DNA from: Algoriphagus sp. CAU 1675
GTDB lineage: Bacteria; Bacteroidota; Bacteroidia; Cytophagales; Cyclobacteriaceae
Direction: 5' to 3'
DNA length: 64,000 bases
NCBI RefSeq assembly: GCF_029222925.1
Contig: NZ_JARHUI010000006.1
Location: 1 to 64,000 of the forward strand
A program made the translations under genes and the position numbers. Position 1 is the stretch's first letter. Each line of letters opens with the position of its first letter. The notes under the pieces were generated by a model. It was given only the letters and a program-made list of their open reading frames with translations. It had not been told where the DNA came from and did no database searches. This document shows positions 45,580-54,649 of the stretch, one piece after another.

Positions 45580-45871
45580 GAATAAAATTTGGCGGAAAAA
45601 CTTGCTGTTCAAGAATTGAAGAATTACTAAAAGAATTCAGAGTTTTATAGATAGATGGATGCCTAAGAATTTTTTTGTTAAAAAAAAGAAAATTAATATT
45701 CAAAAAAATTGAAAAAACTGAAAATCAGTATAAAATTTCGAATTTTAAAAAAAAATAAAACTGAGTTAATTGAAAGTAGGGTCTATTGAAAATATTGCAG
45801 ATTATAATTTTGAAAAAAATATAAAAACTTCCATTTAATTTTTGTCTTTTGAGTTAAATCTAAAATTAAAT
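45580..45871. other. very AT-rich non-coding region upstream of the ilv-leu promoter
   Basis: About 290 bases with no gene, almost all A/T and with repeated A- and T-tracts (for example around 45670-45760). One alternative promoter-like pair, ATTG (45785-45788) and TAATTTTG (45805-45812), has only 16 bases between the halves and is less likely than the one at 45872-45903. The tracts suggest curved DNA or an UP-like element. Confidence 0.45.
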
Positions 45872-45903
45872 ATTGTAAGTCTGATAAAACAGCTTTAAGT
45901 TTG
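45872..45903 (+). promoter_or_regulatory. putative ilv-leu operon promoter, Bacteroidota type
   Basis: ATTG (45872-45875), 20 bases, then TAAGTTTG (45896-45903) fits the TTTG-N(about 20)-TAnnTTTG consensus. Transcription would begin near 45910, about 37 bases before the leader-peptide ATG and about 170 before ilvD. Its placement just before the leader peptide supports both. Confidence 0.6.
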
Positions 45904-45946
45904 AGCTGTGATTCGATTTCGAACTCAACATAATCTCGACAACAGC

Positions 45947-45997
45947 ATGTATCAAGTGGTCTTTTTGCTAAGCTTTATTATTCTCATTGGATCTTAA
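45947..45997 (+). CDS. ilv operon attenuator leader peptide
   Basis: A 16-codon ORF, ATG to TAA, encoding MYQVVFLLSFIILIGS. Eight of sixteen residues are Val, Leu or Ile, clustered as Val-Val, Leu-Leu and Ile-Ile-Leu-Ile. This is the composition expected of an ilv leader peptide whose slow translation senses charged branched-chain tRNAs. The stop codon lies one base before the first of three complementary RNA segments that control a terminator ahead of ilvD. The ORF is too short for gene finders, and the name ilvL is only an analogy to enteric bacteria. Confidence 0.85.
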   Translation: MYQVVFLLSFIILIGS

Positions 45998-45998
45998 T

Positions 45999-46069
45999 GT
46001 GAGGCACTAGACTATTTGTCAAAATGAAATAAAAATTGAAGTGCCTCACCGAATTGAGGCACTTTTTTT
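45999..46069 (+). promoter_or_regulatory. transcription attenuator of the ilv-leu operon
   Basis: Three segments compete. A is GTGAGGCACT (45999-46008), B is AGTGCCTCAC (46040-46049) and C is TGAGGCACT (46055-46063). A pairs with B over 10 perfect bases, forming the antiterminator. B pairs with C over 9 perfect bases with a 6-base loop followed by T7, forming the terminator. A ribosome stalled on the Ile/Leu/Val codons leaves A free, so A:B forms and RNA polymerase reads into ilvD. A ribosome that reaches the leader stop covers A, so B:C forms and transcription stops. The mechanism is inferred; the pairings are directly visible. Confidence 0.85.
46040..46069 (+). terminator. conditional intrinsic terminator before ilvD
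   Basis: The stem AGTGCCTCA/TGAGGCACT (9 bp, loop CCGAAT) followed by T7 ends 13 bases before the ilvD ATG. Because it precedes the operon rather than following a gene, it must be an attenuator terminator. Confidence 0.9.
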
Positions 46070-46081
46070 ATACCCAAATCT

Positions 46082-47761
46082 ATGAACCTGAAGAAATACA
46101 GTTGGGAGATATCCGACAATCCAGAACACCCCGCAGGAAAAGCCATGCTTTATGCCACAGGCATGAGCGATAAAAAGATGAAACAGCCTTTTGTAGGGAT
46201 AGCGAGTTGTGGCTATGAAAGTAATCCCTGCAATATGCACCTGAACGATTTTGCCGGTCTGATCAAAAATTCCTCCCAAGAATACGATCTGACCGGTTTG
46301 GTTTTTAATACCATCGGGATTTCAGATGGCATTTCCATGGGGACATTAGGGATGCGCTATTCCCTGGTTTCCAGAGATATCATCGCTGATTCTATAGAGT
46401 CATTTATTCTGGGGCATTCCTTTGACGGCTGTGTTGCTGTAGCTGGATGTGACAAGAATATGCCAGGTGCCGTGATGGGGATGTTGAGAGTCAACAGACC
46501 TTCAATCATGGTTTACGGAGGTACTATTGCTTCCGGAAATTATAAGGGAGAAAAGCTCAATATCGTTTCTGCCTTCGAAGCTTTTGGAAAACGTATTCAA
46601 GGAACTATTTCTGATGAGGATTACGATGGAGTGATCCGAAATGCTTGTCCTGGAAAGGGGGCTTGTGGAGGTATGTATACCGCAAACACCATGTCTTCTG
46701 CAATTGAGGCCATGGGGATGTCCTTGCCTTATTCTTCTTCCAATCCTGCTAATTCGGCGGAGAAACTTAAGGAGTGTCAAGAGGCTAATAAGTACATGCG
46801 GGTTCTTTTGGAAAAAGACATCAAGCCGAAAGACATTGTTACCCGGAAAAGCATAGAAAATGCGGTAACCGTTGCAATTGCTTTAGGTGGAAGCACCAAT
46901 GCAGTTTTGCATATTCTGGCTATTGCAAAAACAGCAGGAGTGGACTTTACCTTGGAGGATTTCAAAGCTATCAATGCCAAGACCCCAATGCTTGGTGACT
47001 TCAAGCCTTCTGGAAAATTCATGATGGAGGATCTTTTCGAGCAGGGTGGTCTTCCTGCCTTTATGAAATATATGTTGAACAATGGTTTCATTCACGGAGA
47101 CTGTCTGACTGTGACCGGAAAGACTGTTGCTGAAAACCTGGAGAACATCGACCCTATTGTTCCTTCCATCGTCAATGTAATTCACCCAATTGAAAAACCA
47201 CTCAAGGAGACAGGCCACCTATGTATTCTGAAAGGAAATTTGGCTCCTGAAGGTGCGGTATCAAAAATCACCGGAAAAGAAGGGACATCTTTTACAGGTC
47301 CGGCAAGGGTTTTTGATTCCGAGCAGGAGGCGAATGATGCCATCCGGGACCATAAAGTCCAGGCTGGTGATGTGGTCGTAATCCGAAATGTCGGCCCAAA
47401 GGGTGCTCCTGGGATGCCTGAAATGCTGAAGCCAACCTCCATGATTATTGGGGCAGGATTGGGTTCAGATGTGGCATTGATTACTGATGGGAGGTTTTCG
47501 GGAGGTACTCACGGGTTCGTTGTAGGGCACGTGACACCAGAGGCTTGGACTGGAGGTCCTATTGGCCTGATCCAGGATGGGGATATGGTGACTATTGATG
47601 CCGATAATTTGGTGCTTTCCGTGGATGTCACGGATGACACCTTTGCTGAAAGAAAGAAAAACTGGAAACAAAAGGAAATCCCTGGTCTTCAGGGTACCCT
47701 TAAAAAATACAATAAACTTGTTGCCACTGCATCCGAAGGTTGCGTGACAGATAAATTCTAA
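46082..47761 (+). CDS. ilvD: dihydroxy-acid dehydratase
   Basis: An iron-sulfur enzyme that dehydrates the dihydroxy-acid precursors of valine and isoleucine. The 559-residue protein has the cluster and metal cysteines in [26 protein letters not shown] and [18 protein letters not shown], and the C-terminal [21 protein letters not shown], all family signatures. It is the first gene of the operon, directly behind the attenuator, and is followed by ilvB after 4 bases. Confidence 0.97.
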   Translation: MNLKKYSWEISDNPEHPAGKAMLYATGMSDKKMKQPFVGIASCGYESNPCNMHLNDFAGLIKNSSQEYDLTGLVFNTIGISDGISMGTLGMRYSLVSRDIIADSIESFILGHSFDGCVAVAGCDKNMPGAVMGMLRVNRPSIMVYGGTIASGNYKGEKLNIVSAFEAFGKRIQGTISDEDYDGVIRNACPGKGACGGMYTANTMSSAIEAMGMSLPYSSSNPANSAEKLKECQEANKYMRVLLEKDIKPKDIVTRKSIENAVTVAIALGGSTNAVLHILAIAKTAGVDFTLEDFKAINAKTPMLGDFKPSGKFMMEDLFEQGGLPAFMKYMLNNGFIHGDCLTVTGKTVAENLENIDPIVPSIVNVIHPIEKPLKETGHLCILKGNLAPEGAVSKITGKEGTSFTGPARVFDSEQEANDAIRDHKVQAGDVVVIRNVGPKGAPGMPEMLKPTSMIIGAGLGSDVALITDGRFSGGTHGFVVGHVTPEAWTGGPIGLIQDGDMVTIDADNLVLSVDVTDDTFAERKKNWKQKEIPGLQGTLKKYNKLVATASEGCVTDKF

Positions 47762-47765
47762 GCCT

Positions 47766-49460
47766 ATGAAGGATTCCATGATCAGAGGGGCAGATATCGT
47801 AGTGCGATCACTCATTGCGGAGCAGGCGGAAATCATTTTCGGCTACCCCGGAGGCGCTATTATGCCGGTTTATGATGCACTTTATGATTATCACGAACAG
47901 ATTAAGCACGTACTGACAAGACATGAGCAGGGAGCAATCCATGCAGCTCAGGGATATGCACGAGTCTCCGGAAAAGTGGGAGTCTGCTTAGCCACCTCGG
48001 GTCCAGGAGCTACAAACTTGATTACTGGTTTGGCTGATGCTCAGATTGACAGTACTCCTTTGGTTTGTATTACAGGTCAGGTAGCTGCCCACCTCTTGGG
48101 TACAGATGCCTTTCAAGAAACCGATGTGGTGGGTATTTCCATGCCGGGAACTAAGTGGAACATTCAAGTTAGAAGAGTAGAAGATATTGCACCGGCGATT
48201 GCGAAGGGTTTCTACATAGCCAGATCTGGAAGACCCGGACCGGTTTTGATCGATATTACCAAAAATGCTCAGGTAGATTTTGGCGAGTTTAACTATGCGC
48301 CCTGCCAGAGTTTCAGGTCATACAAAACCCATATTCCGGTTGAAAAATCTGCAATCCAAGAAGCTGCTGAATTGATCAATAAAGCAGAGCGTCCTTATTT
48401 ATTGTTTGGTCAGGGAGTGGTTTTGGGAAAAGCAGAAACTGAACTGAAATTTTTCCTCGACAAATCCGGCATTCCTGCGGCGTCCACCTTGTTGGGTTCG
48501 GGAGCCCTGTCTCAGGATTACCCCAATTATGTTGGGAAACTGGGCATGCATGGCAACTATGCTCCCAACTTACTAACCAACCAATGCGATGTTCTGATTG
48601 CTGTTGGGATGAGATTTGACGATAGAGTTACAGGGGATTTGAAACGTTATGCAAAGCAAGCCAAGATAATCCATTTGGAACTAGACCCCTCCGAAATCAA
48701 CAAGAATGTAAAATCCCATATTCCGATTTTGGGAGATTGTAAGGAGAGCTTATCCATGTTGACTGAGGCCATCGAAGCCAAGACCCACCCGAAATGGTTA
48801 AGCAAATTCCGCGAGTTGGAGCAAATGGAAAAGGATGCTGTGATGCAGCATGACATTGCCCCTACCAAAGTCGGATTGACTATGGGAGAAGTAATCAATC
48901 AGATCAACCAATACAAGGCGGATGATGCAGTATTGGTGACTGATGTGGGACAGCACCAAATGATCGCTTGGAGGTATTTCAATTATAAGAAAACCAGAAC
49001 TCAGGTGACTTCAGGAGGTCTGGGGACCATGGGCTTTGCTCTTCCTGCCGCGCTTGGAGCCCAGTTGTACGATTACTCCAGACAGGTGATCTGTGTAGTT
49101 GGGGACGGGGGAATCCAAATGACCATTCAGGAACTGGGGACTATCATGCAGACCAAGGCTCCTGTTAAAATCGTTTTGCTGAACAACAATTATCTGGGAA
49201 TGGTACGTCAGTGGCAGCAGATGTTCTTTGATAAGCGTTATTCTTTTACGGAACTGGATAACCCTGATTTTATCAAAATAGCTGAGGCATACAATATCCG
49301 TTCTCAAAAAGTGACAGATAGAGGGGATTTGACAGAGGCGATCGAAGATATGCTGATCCATGATGGTCCATTCTTCCTGGAGGTAGTTGTGGAAAAAGAA
49401 GACAATGTGTTCCCTATGATTGCTACCGGTTGTTCGGTAGAAGAGGTAAGACTTAGCTAA
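47766..49460 (+). CDS. ilvB: acetolactate synthase, large (catalytic) subunit
   Basis: Thiamine-diphosphate enzyme forming acetolactate or acetohydroxybutyrate. Its 564 residues include the catalytic Glu in TRHEQGAIHAAQGYAR, VGVCLATSGPGATNLITGLADA, the flavin region GMHGNYAPN, and the ThDP/Mg motif GDGGIQMTIQELGTI...NNNYLGMVRQWQ. It is coupled to the regulatory subunit ilvN 9 bases downstream. Confidence 0.97.
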   Translation: MKDSMIRGADIVVRSLIAEQAEIIFGYPGGAIMPVYDALYDYHEQIKHVLTRHEQGAIHAAQGYARVSGKVGVCLATSGPGATNLITGLADAQIDSTPLVCITGQVAAHLLGTDAFQETDVVGISMPGTKWNIQVRRVEDIAPAIAKGFYIARSGRPGPVLIDITKNAQVDFGEFNYAPCQSFRSYKTHIPVEKSAIQEAAELINKAERPYLLFGQGVVLGKAETELKFFLDKSGIPAASTLLGSGALSQDYPNYVGKLGMHGNYAPNLLTNQCDVLIAVGMRFDDRVTGDLKRYAKQAKIIHLELDPSEINKNVKSHIPILGDCKESLSMLTEAIEAKTHPKWLSKFRELEQMEKDAVMQHDIAPTKVGLTMGEVINQINQYKADDAVLVTDVGQHQMIAWRYFNYKKTRTQVTSGGLGTMGFALPAALGAQLYDYSRQVICVVGDGGIQMTIQELGTIMQTKAPVKIVLLNNNYLGMVRQWQQMFFDKRYSFTELDNPDFIKIAEAYNIRSQKVTDRGDLTEAIEDMLIHDGPFFLEVVVEKEDNVFPMIATGCSVEEVRLS

Positions 49461-49469
49461 TCAAAACCT

Positions 49470-49970
49470 ATGAAACGCTATACAATATTCGTTATAACTG
49501 AGAATTTCATTGGAATTCTCAATAGGATCACCATCATCTTTACCAGAAGAGGGATCAATATCGATGCTCTTACTGCTTCAGAAAGTCGTTTGGATGGGAT
49601 TCACAGAATTACCATTGAAGTGACCGCCTCCGAGGAAACAGTGATCCAATTGGTCAATCAGATCGAAAAGATCATCGATGTGATCAAGGCTTTCCATCAC
49701 CAAGATGATGCGGTGGTTTACCAAGAAATAGCATTGTACAAAATTCCAGTTTCCAGATTGGATGGGGGATTGGAAAAAATCATTCGGCAACACAATGCAA
49801 AGATCATTGCCGCAGAACCTGAATTTGTGGTTTTGGAGCTTACCGGTCATAAAGAGCAAACCCAGGAATTGTTGGAAATCCTCAAAGGCTATGGCCTTTT
49901 GGAATTTGCCCGATCCGGTAGGGTCGCAGTGGCAAAGCGAATGCTTACCATCGACTCATATGTGAAATAA
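49470..49970 (+). CDS. ilvN: acetolactate synthase, small (regulatory) subunit
   Basis: A 166-residue regulatory subunit with an N-terminal ACT domain (YTIFVITENFIGILNRITIIFTRRGINIDALTASES) that binds valine for feedback inhibition, and a C-terminal ALS_ss domain (EFVVLELTGHKEQTQELLEILKGYGLLEFARSGRVAVAK). It follows ilvB after 9 bases and precedes ilvC by 84 bases. Confidence 0.96.
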   Translation: MKRYTIFVITENFIGILNRITIIFTRRGINIDALTASESRLDGIHRITIEVTASEETVIQLVNQIEKIIDVIKAFHHQDDAVVYQEIALYKIPVSRLDGGLEKIIRQHNAKIIAAEPEFVVLELTGHKEQTQELLEILKGYGLLEFARSGRVAVAKRMLTIDSYVK

Positions 49971-50004
49971 AAATCTCAAACCAATACATATTAAATCTAA
50001 AATC

Positions 50005-50026
50005 CATGGAATGAAAGAGTTCCATG
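50005..50026 (+). other. small hairpin in the ilvN-ilvC gap
   Basis: A 7-bp inverted repeat CATGGAA/TTCCATG with an 8-base loop lies in the 84-base gap. There is no T run, so it is not a terminator; it could affect mRNA processing or ilvC translation. Confidence 0.35.
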
Positions 50027-50054
50027 TTGGCTTTAAAAATTAAACAGCAAACTC

Positions 50055-51098
50055 ATGAAATTAAAATTCGGAAACGTTGAGGAAAATGTAGTAACCAGAG
50101 AAGAATTTCCTTTGGAAAAGGCACGTGAAGTCCTGAAAGACGAAGTGATCGCAGTTTTGGGTTACGGAGTACAGGGACCTGGCCAGGCTTTGAACTTGAA
50201 GGATAATGGCTTCAATGTGATCGTCGGACAAAGAAAAGGATCCAAAACTTGGGACAAGGCCGTTGCAGACGGATGGGTTCCCGGGGAAACTCTTTTTGAA
50301 TTGGAAGAAGCATGTGAAAGAGGTACCATTTTGCAGTTTTTGCTTTCCGATGCAGGACAGATTGCACTTTGGCCAACTGTGAAAAAGCATCTGACTCCTG
50401 GAAAAGCGCTTTATTTCTCCCATGGATTTGGGGTTACTTACAAGGATAAAACAGGAATCGTTCCTCCAGCGGATGTGGACGTGATTTTGGTTGCACCAAA
50501 AGGTTCCGGAACTTCATTGAGAAGAATGTTTGTGGAGGGAAGAGGTTTGAACTCATCTTTTGCAATTTATCAGGATGCTACCGGAAGAGCCAAAGACAGA
50601 GTAATTGCCTTGGGTATTGGTGTGGGTTCCGGATATCTGTTCGAAACTGATTTTTATAGAGAAGTAACTTCTGACCTTACTGGCGAAAGAGGAACCTTGA
50701 TGGGAGCCATCCAGGGGATTTTCGCCGCTCAGTATGAGGTATTGAGAGCGAATGGTCACACTCCTTCAGAGGCGTTTAACGAAACTGTAGAAGAGTTGAC
50801 CCAGTCATTGATGCCATTGGTGGCAGAAAACGGGATGGACTGGATGTATGCCAACTGTTCTACAACTGCACAGAGAGGTGCTTTGGATTGGTGGAAACCA
50901 TTCCGTGATGCTACCAAGCCAGTATTCGAGGCTTTGTATGACTCCGTTAAGACCGGAAAAGAAGCACAAAAGTCCATCGACTCCAACTCCAAGCCCGATT
51001 ACAGAGAGAAGTTGGAAGAGGAATTGAAAGAATTGAGAGAGTCTGAAATGTGGCAGGCAGGTGCTGTCGTCCGTCAGTTGAGACCAGAAAATAATTAA
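50055..51098 (+). CDS. ilvC: ketol-acid reductoisomerase (class I)
   Basis: Isomerises and reduces acetolactate or acetohydroxybutyrate using NAD(P)H and Mg2+. Its 347 residues form an N-terminal Rossmann domain (VLGYGVQGPGQALNLKDNGFNVIVGQRKGS) and a helical KARI domain with the Mg-binding DLTGERGTLMGAIQG and E-rich region ETVEELTQSL. A leading 23-residue extension (MKLKFGNVEENVVTREEF) precedes the fold, as seen in other Bacteroidota KARIs. leuA begins 21 bases later. Confidence 0.96.
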   Translation: MKLKFGNVEENVVTREEFPLEKAREVLKDEVIAVLGYGVQGPGQALNLKDNGFNVIVGQRKGSKTWDKAVADGWVPGETLFELEEACERGTILQFLLSDAGQIALWPTVKKHLTPGKALYFSHGFGVTYKDKTGIVPPADVDVILVAPKGSGTSLRRMFVEGRGLNSSFAIYQDATGRAKDRVIALGIGVGSGYLFETDFYREVTSDLTGERGTLMGAIQGIFAAQYEVLRANGHTPSEAFNETVEELTQSLMPLVAENGMDWMYANCSTTAQRGALDWWKPFRDATKPVFEALYDSVKTGKEAQKSIDSNSKPDYREKLEEELKELRESEMWQAGAVVRQLRPENN

Positions 51099-51119
51099 TA
51101 CCCAAAAACCCTTAGAGTT

Positions 51120-52628
51120 ATGAGTGATAAGCTATGGATATTTGATACGACCCTGAGAGACGGGGAACAAGTACCGGGGTGTCAACTTAACACCCAGGAA
51201 AAGATCGTGGTAGCAAAAGCATTGGAAGATCTTGGTGTAGATATTATCGAAGCCGGATTTCCGATTTCCAGCCCAGGGGATTTCAACTCTGTGGTTGAGA
51301 TTTCCAAGGCGGTATCTAACCCCATCATTTGTGCCCTTTCCAGAGCAGTTGAGAAAGATATTGAAGTAGCCGCTCAAGCGCTCAAATTCGCCAAGAAAGG
51401 ACGGATTCATACCGGGATCGGGGTGTCTCCTTATCATATCCAATACAAACTCCGCTCCACTCCCGAGGACATCATTGCCAGGGGAGTGGCTGCGGTGAAG
51501 TTTGCCAAGAAGTTTGTAGAGGACGTGGAGTTTTACGCAGAGGATGCCGGAAGATCCGAACCGGATTTTCTATGCAAAATCATAGAGGAAGTGATCAAGG
51601 CAGGAGCCACCGTGGTCAATATCCCGGATACGACCGGTTATTGTCTTCCGGAACAATATGGAGCTATTATCGCGAGCCTGAAAAACAATGTTCCCAATAT
51701 TGACAAGGCGATCATTGCTACTCATTGTCATAATGACTTGGGAATGGCCACCGCCAATACAGTTGCCGGAGTTCAGAATGGTGCCAGACAAGTCGAGGTA
51801 ACTATCAACGGCATCGGTGAAAGAGCAGGAAACACCTCCATGGAGGAAGTAGTAATGGCTATCAAGTGCCATCAGTCCATTCCTGTTCATACCGATATCG
51901 TAACTCAGAAAATCTACCACACAAGCCGCTTGGTTTCCAAACTGATGAATATGCCGGTGCAGCCTAACAAGGCAATTGTGGGTAGAAATGCTTTTGCGCA
52001 CTCTTCTGGAATCCATCAGGATGGGGTTCTGAAGCATAGAGAGAATTATGAGATCATTGACCCTAAGGAAGTTGGTGTTGAGGAATCTTCCATTGTGTTG
52101 ACAGCCAGATCCGGACGAGCAGCTCTGAAGCACCATTTGGATGCTTTGGGTGTGGAATTGGAAGGAGATGAGTTGAGAGAGGTTTATGAGGCATTTTTAG
52201 TGTTGGCAGACCGCAAGCGGGATATTGGGAGGAAAGACCTACTCGAATTGGTAGGTAAGTACATGGAGGAATCCAACTTCATTGAACTTGAAAAAATCTC
52301 CTATTCTTCCAATGGTTCCATCAATGCGAATGTCACTTTGAAAATAGGCAATCAAACCCATCAAGCTTCTTCTCCGGGAGTAGGTCCGGTGGATGCTGTT
52401 TTGAAGGCCATTGAGAAAATCGTAACCCCTCAGGTGGACTTGGAGGAATTTCTGATCCAGGCAATTACCCATGGCAGCGATGATGTCGCTAAAGTTCATA
52501 TGAGATTAATCAAAGGAGATAAGCCCTACTATGGCTTCGCTTCGGATCAAGACATTGTCATGGCATCTGCTCAGGCATTTGTCGATGCGTTAAATAAAAT
52601 TCCGGTCAAAGAATATGCGACTGCTTAA
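51120..52628 (+). CDS. leuA: 2-isopropylmalate synthase
   Basis: Condenses 2-ketoisovalerate with acetyl-CoA, the first step of leucine synthesis. The 502-residue protein has the DRE-TIM barrel with [17 protein letters not shown], the metal motif [14 protein letters not shown], the substrate-loop signature [11 protein letters not shown], and a C-terminal LeuA regulatory domain (from about residue 390) for leucine feedback. leuC follows after 2 bases. It is the canonical LeuA of the two such proteins in this operon. Confidence 0.95.
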   Translation: MSDKLWIFDTTLRDGEQVPGCQLNTQEKIVVAKALEDLGVDIIEAGFPISSPGDFNSVVEISKAVSNPIICALSRAVEKDIEVAAQALKFAKKGRIHTGIGVSPYHIQYKLRSTPEDIIARGVAAVKFAKKFVEDVEFYAEDAGRSEPDFLCKIIEEVIKAGATVVNIPDTTGYCLPEQYGAIIASLKNNVPNIDKAIIATHCHNDLGMATANTVAGVQNGARQVEVTINGIGERAGNTSMEEVVMAIKCHQSIPVHTDIVTQKIYHTSRLVSKLMNMPVQPNKAIVGRNAFAHSSGIHQDGVLKHRENYEIIDPKEVGVEESSIVLTARSGRAALKHHLDALGVELEGDELREVYEAFLVLADRKRDIGRKDLLELVGKYMEESNFIELEKISYSSNGSINANVTLKIGNQTHQASSPGVGPVDAVLKAIEKIVTPQVDLEEFLIQAITHGSDDVAKVHMRLIKGDKPYYGFASDQDIVMASAQAFVDALNKIPVKEYATA

Positions 52629-52630
52629 TT

Positions 52631-54031
52631 ATGGAAAAGAAAACATTATTTGATAAAATCTGGGATTCACATGTTGTGAAATCCGTGCCATCAGGCCCTG
52701 ATGTGTTCTTCATTGATAAACACTTTATCCATGAAGTTACTTCTCCTGTGGCTTTCCTGAATCTGGAAAAGCGTGGAATTGGGGTAAAGTATCCTGAAAG
52801 AACCATTGCTACTCCGGATCACAACGTGCCTACAGTGGACCAGGATAAAACTATCAAGGACCAATTGTCCCGTATGCAGGTGGAAAAACTCAGGGAAAAC
52901 TGTAAAAAGTACGGAATCGAATTGCATGACTTGGGTTCTGCTCATCATGGTATCGTGCACGTGATCGGTCCTGAACTTGGGGTGACTCAGCCGGGTATGA
53001 CCATTGTTTGTGGGGATAGCCATACTTCTACCCACGGTGCTTTTGGTGCCATTGCATTTGGTATCGGTACATCAGAAGTGGAGATGGTTTTGGCTACACA
53101 GTGTATCATGCAGTCCAAGGCAAAGAAAATGCGGATTTCCGTAGATGGTGAACTTGGTAAAGGAGTGACTTCCAAGGATATCATCTTATACATAATTTCC
53201 AAGATTTCCGCGGCTGGGGCTACTGGATACTTTGTGGAATATGCCGGTTCTGCGATCCAAAGCCTTTCCATGGAGGCTAGAATGACCATCTGTAACATGT
53301 CTATTGAAATGGGCGCCAGAGGTGGTTTGATTGCTCCGGATGAAACCACCTTCAATTATCTCAAAGGAAAGCAATATGCTCCAAAAGGAGAAGAGTGGGA
53401 CAAGGCAGTCGCTTATTGGAAAACTTTGAAAACTGACGAAGGAGCTACCTTCGACAAAGAATATCACTTCGATGCAGCGGACATCGAACCAATGATCACT
53501 TACGGAACTAACCCTGGAATGGGGATCAAGGTAGTAGGCACTATCCCTTCTACTGAAGGTTTGGAAGGATCAAACAAAACTTCTTTCCTCAAGTCTCTCG
53601 ATTATATGGGCTTTGAACCGGGTGAGCCCGTAAAAGGCAAGCAAGTTGACTATGTGTTTGTAGGCTCCTGCACCAACGGTCGGATTGAGGATATCCGCTC
53701 CGTGGCTCAATTTGTAAAAGGTCATAAAAAGGCCGACAATATTACAGCCTGGATTGTGCCGGGATCCCGTGAGGTTGAGAAAATGGCCCATGAAGAGGGA
53801 TTGGTGAAAATTCTGGAAGAAGCAGGTTTCGAACTGCGTCAGCCCGGATGTTCTGCATGTCTGGCTATGAATGATGATAAAATTCCTGCCGGAAAATATG
53901 CGGTTTCCACTTCCAACAGAAACTTCGAGGGACGTCAGGGTCCTGGAGCCCGTACCATGCTTGCTTCTCCTTTGACAGTTGCAGCAGTGGCAATTACCGG
54001 AAAAATCACCGACCCACGGGAAGTATTCTAA
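52631..54031 (+). CDS. leuC: 3-isopropylmalate dehydratase, large subunit
   Basis: An aconitase-family [4Fe-4S] subunit of 466 residues. Cluster ligands are Cys in [14 protein letters not shown] and the pair in [12 protein letters not shown]; further signatures are [25 protein letters not shown] and [17 protein letters not shown]. It works with LeuD, encoded 18 bases downstream, to isomerise 2- to 3-isopropylmalate and, in organisms with a citramalate route, citramalate as well. Confidence 0.96.
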   Translation: MEKKTLFDKIWDSHVVKSVPSGPDVFFIDKHFIHEVTSPVAFLNLEKRGIGVKYPERTIATPDHNVPTVDQDKTIKDQLSRMQVEKLRENCKKYGIELHDLGSAHHGIVHVIGPELGVTQPGMTIVCGDSHTSTHGAFGAIAFGIGTSEVEMVLATQCIMQSKAKKMRISVDGELGKGVTSKDIILYIISKISAAGATGYFVEYAGSAIQSLSMEARMTICNMSIEMGARGGLIAPDETTFNYLKGKQYAPKGEEWDKAVAYWKTLKTDEGATFDKEYHFDAADIEPMITYGTNPGMGIKVVGTIPSTEGLEGSNKTSFLKSLDYMGFEPGEPVKGKQVDYVFVGSCTNGRIEDIRSVAQFVKGHKKADNITAWIVPGSREVEKMAHEEGLVKILEEAGFELRQPGCSACLAMNDDKIPAGKYAVSTSNRNFEGRQGPGARTMLASPLTVAAVAITGKITDPREVF

Positions 54032-54049
54032 TATTTAAAAGACAAAATC

Positions 54050-54640
54050 ATGGCTTACGATAAATTTACTACCCTCATTAGTACGGCTGTTCCTTTGCCT
54101 ACTGAAAATGTGGATACTGACCAGATCATTCCAGCGAGATTTCTTAAGGCTACTGAGCGCGAAGGATTCGGGGACAACCTGTTTCGTGACTGGAGATATG
54201 ATGTGGAGGGAAATCCTAAAAAGGACTTCGTCCTAAACAACCCAACCTACAGCGGTAAGATCCTTGTTGCCGGGAAAAACTTCGGTTCAGGCTCCAGCCG
54301 GGAGCACGCAGTTTGGGCTATTTATGATTATGGTTTCAGATGTGTCGTTTCCAGCTTTTTTGCTGACATTTTCAAAAATAACTGCCTCAATATCGGGGTG
54401 CTTCCTGTGACAGTATCTCCTGAGTTTGCTGACAAGTTGTTGGCGGCAATTGAAGCTGATCCTTCTACAGAAATCGAAGTGAGTTTACCAGATCAAAAGA
54501 TCACCTTGCTTTCTACCGGTGAATCGGAGTCTTTCGATATCAACGGATATAAGAAAGATAATATGGAAAATGGATTCGATGATATAGACTATCTATTGAA
54601 CATGTCATCGGAAATAGATGCTTTTGTAGCAAATAGATAA
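54050..54640 (+). CDS. leuD: 3-isopropylmalate dehydratase, small subunit
   Basis: The 196-residue swivel-domain partner of LeuC. It contains NVDTDQIIPARFLKATEREGFGDNLFRDWRY and GKNFGSGSSREHAVWAIYDYGFRCVVSSFFADIFKNNCLNIGVLPV, which identify LeuD. The next gene begins a few bases behind its stop. Confidence 0.96.
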   Translation: MAYDKFTTLISTAVPLPTENVDTDQIIPARFLKATEREGFGDNLFRDWRYDVEGNPKKDFVLNNPTYSGKILVAGKNFGSGSSREHAVWAIYDYGFRCVVSSFFADIFKNNCLNIGVLPVTVSPEFADKLLAAIEADPSTEIEVSLPDQKITLLSTGESESFDINGYKKDNMENGFDDIDYLLNMSSEIDAFVANR

Positions 54641-54649
54641 TTGACCAAA

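Noticed and set aside
45785..45812. Alternative promoter (ATTG and TAATTTTG) for the ilv-leu operon
   Set aside because: The spacer is only 16 bases, and a better-spaced pair lies nearer to the leader peptide. It may still be a minor start.
50012..50044. 10-codon ORF (MKEFHVGFKN) in the ilvN-ilvC gap, considered as a second leader peptide
   Set aside because: It has no run of branched-chain codons and no terminator downstream; the gap holds only a small hairpin.
50055..51098. Possible truncated KARI because of the atypical N-terminus
   Set aside because: The Rossmann motif, Mg ligands and C-terminal domain are complete; the extra N-terminal residues are an extension, not a truncation.
51570..52136. 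188-codon minus-strand ORF inside leuA
   Set aside because: It is antisense to the conserved LeuA barrel and has no independent start signal or domain.
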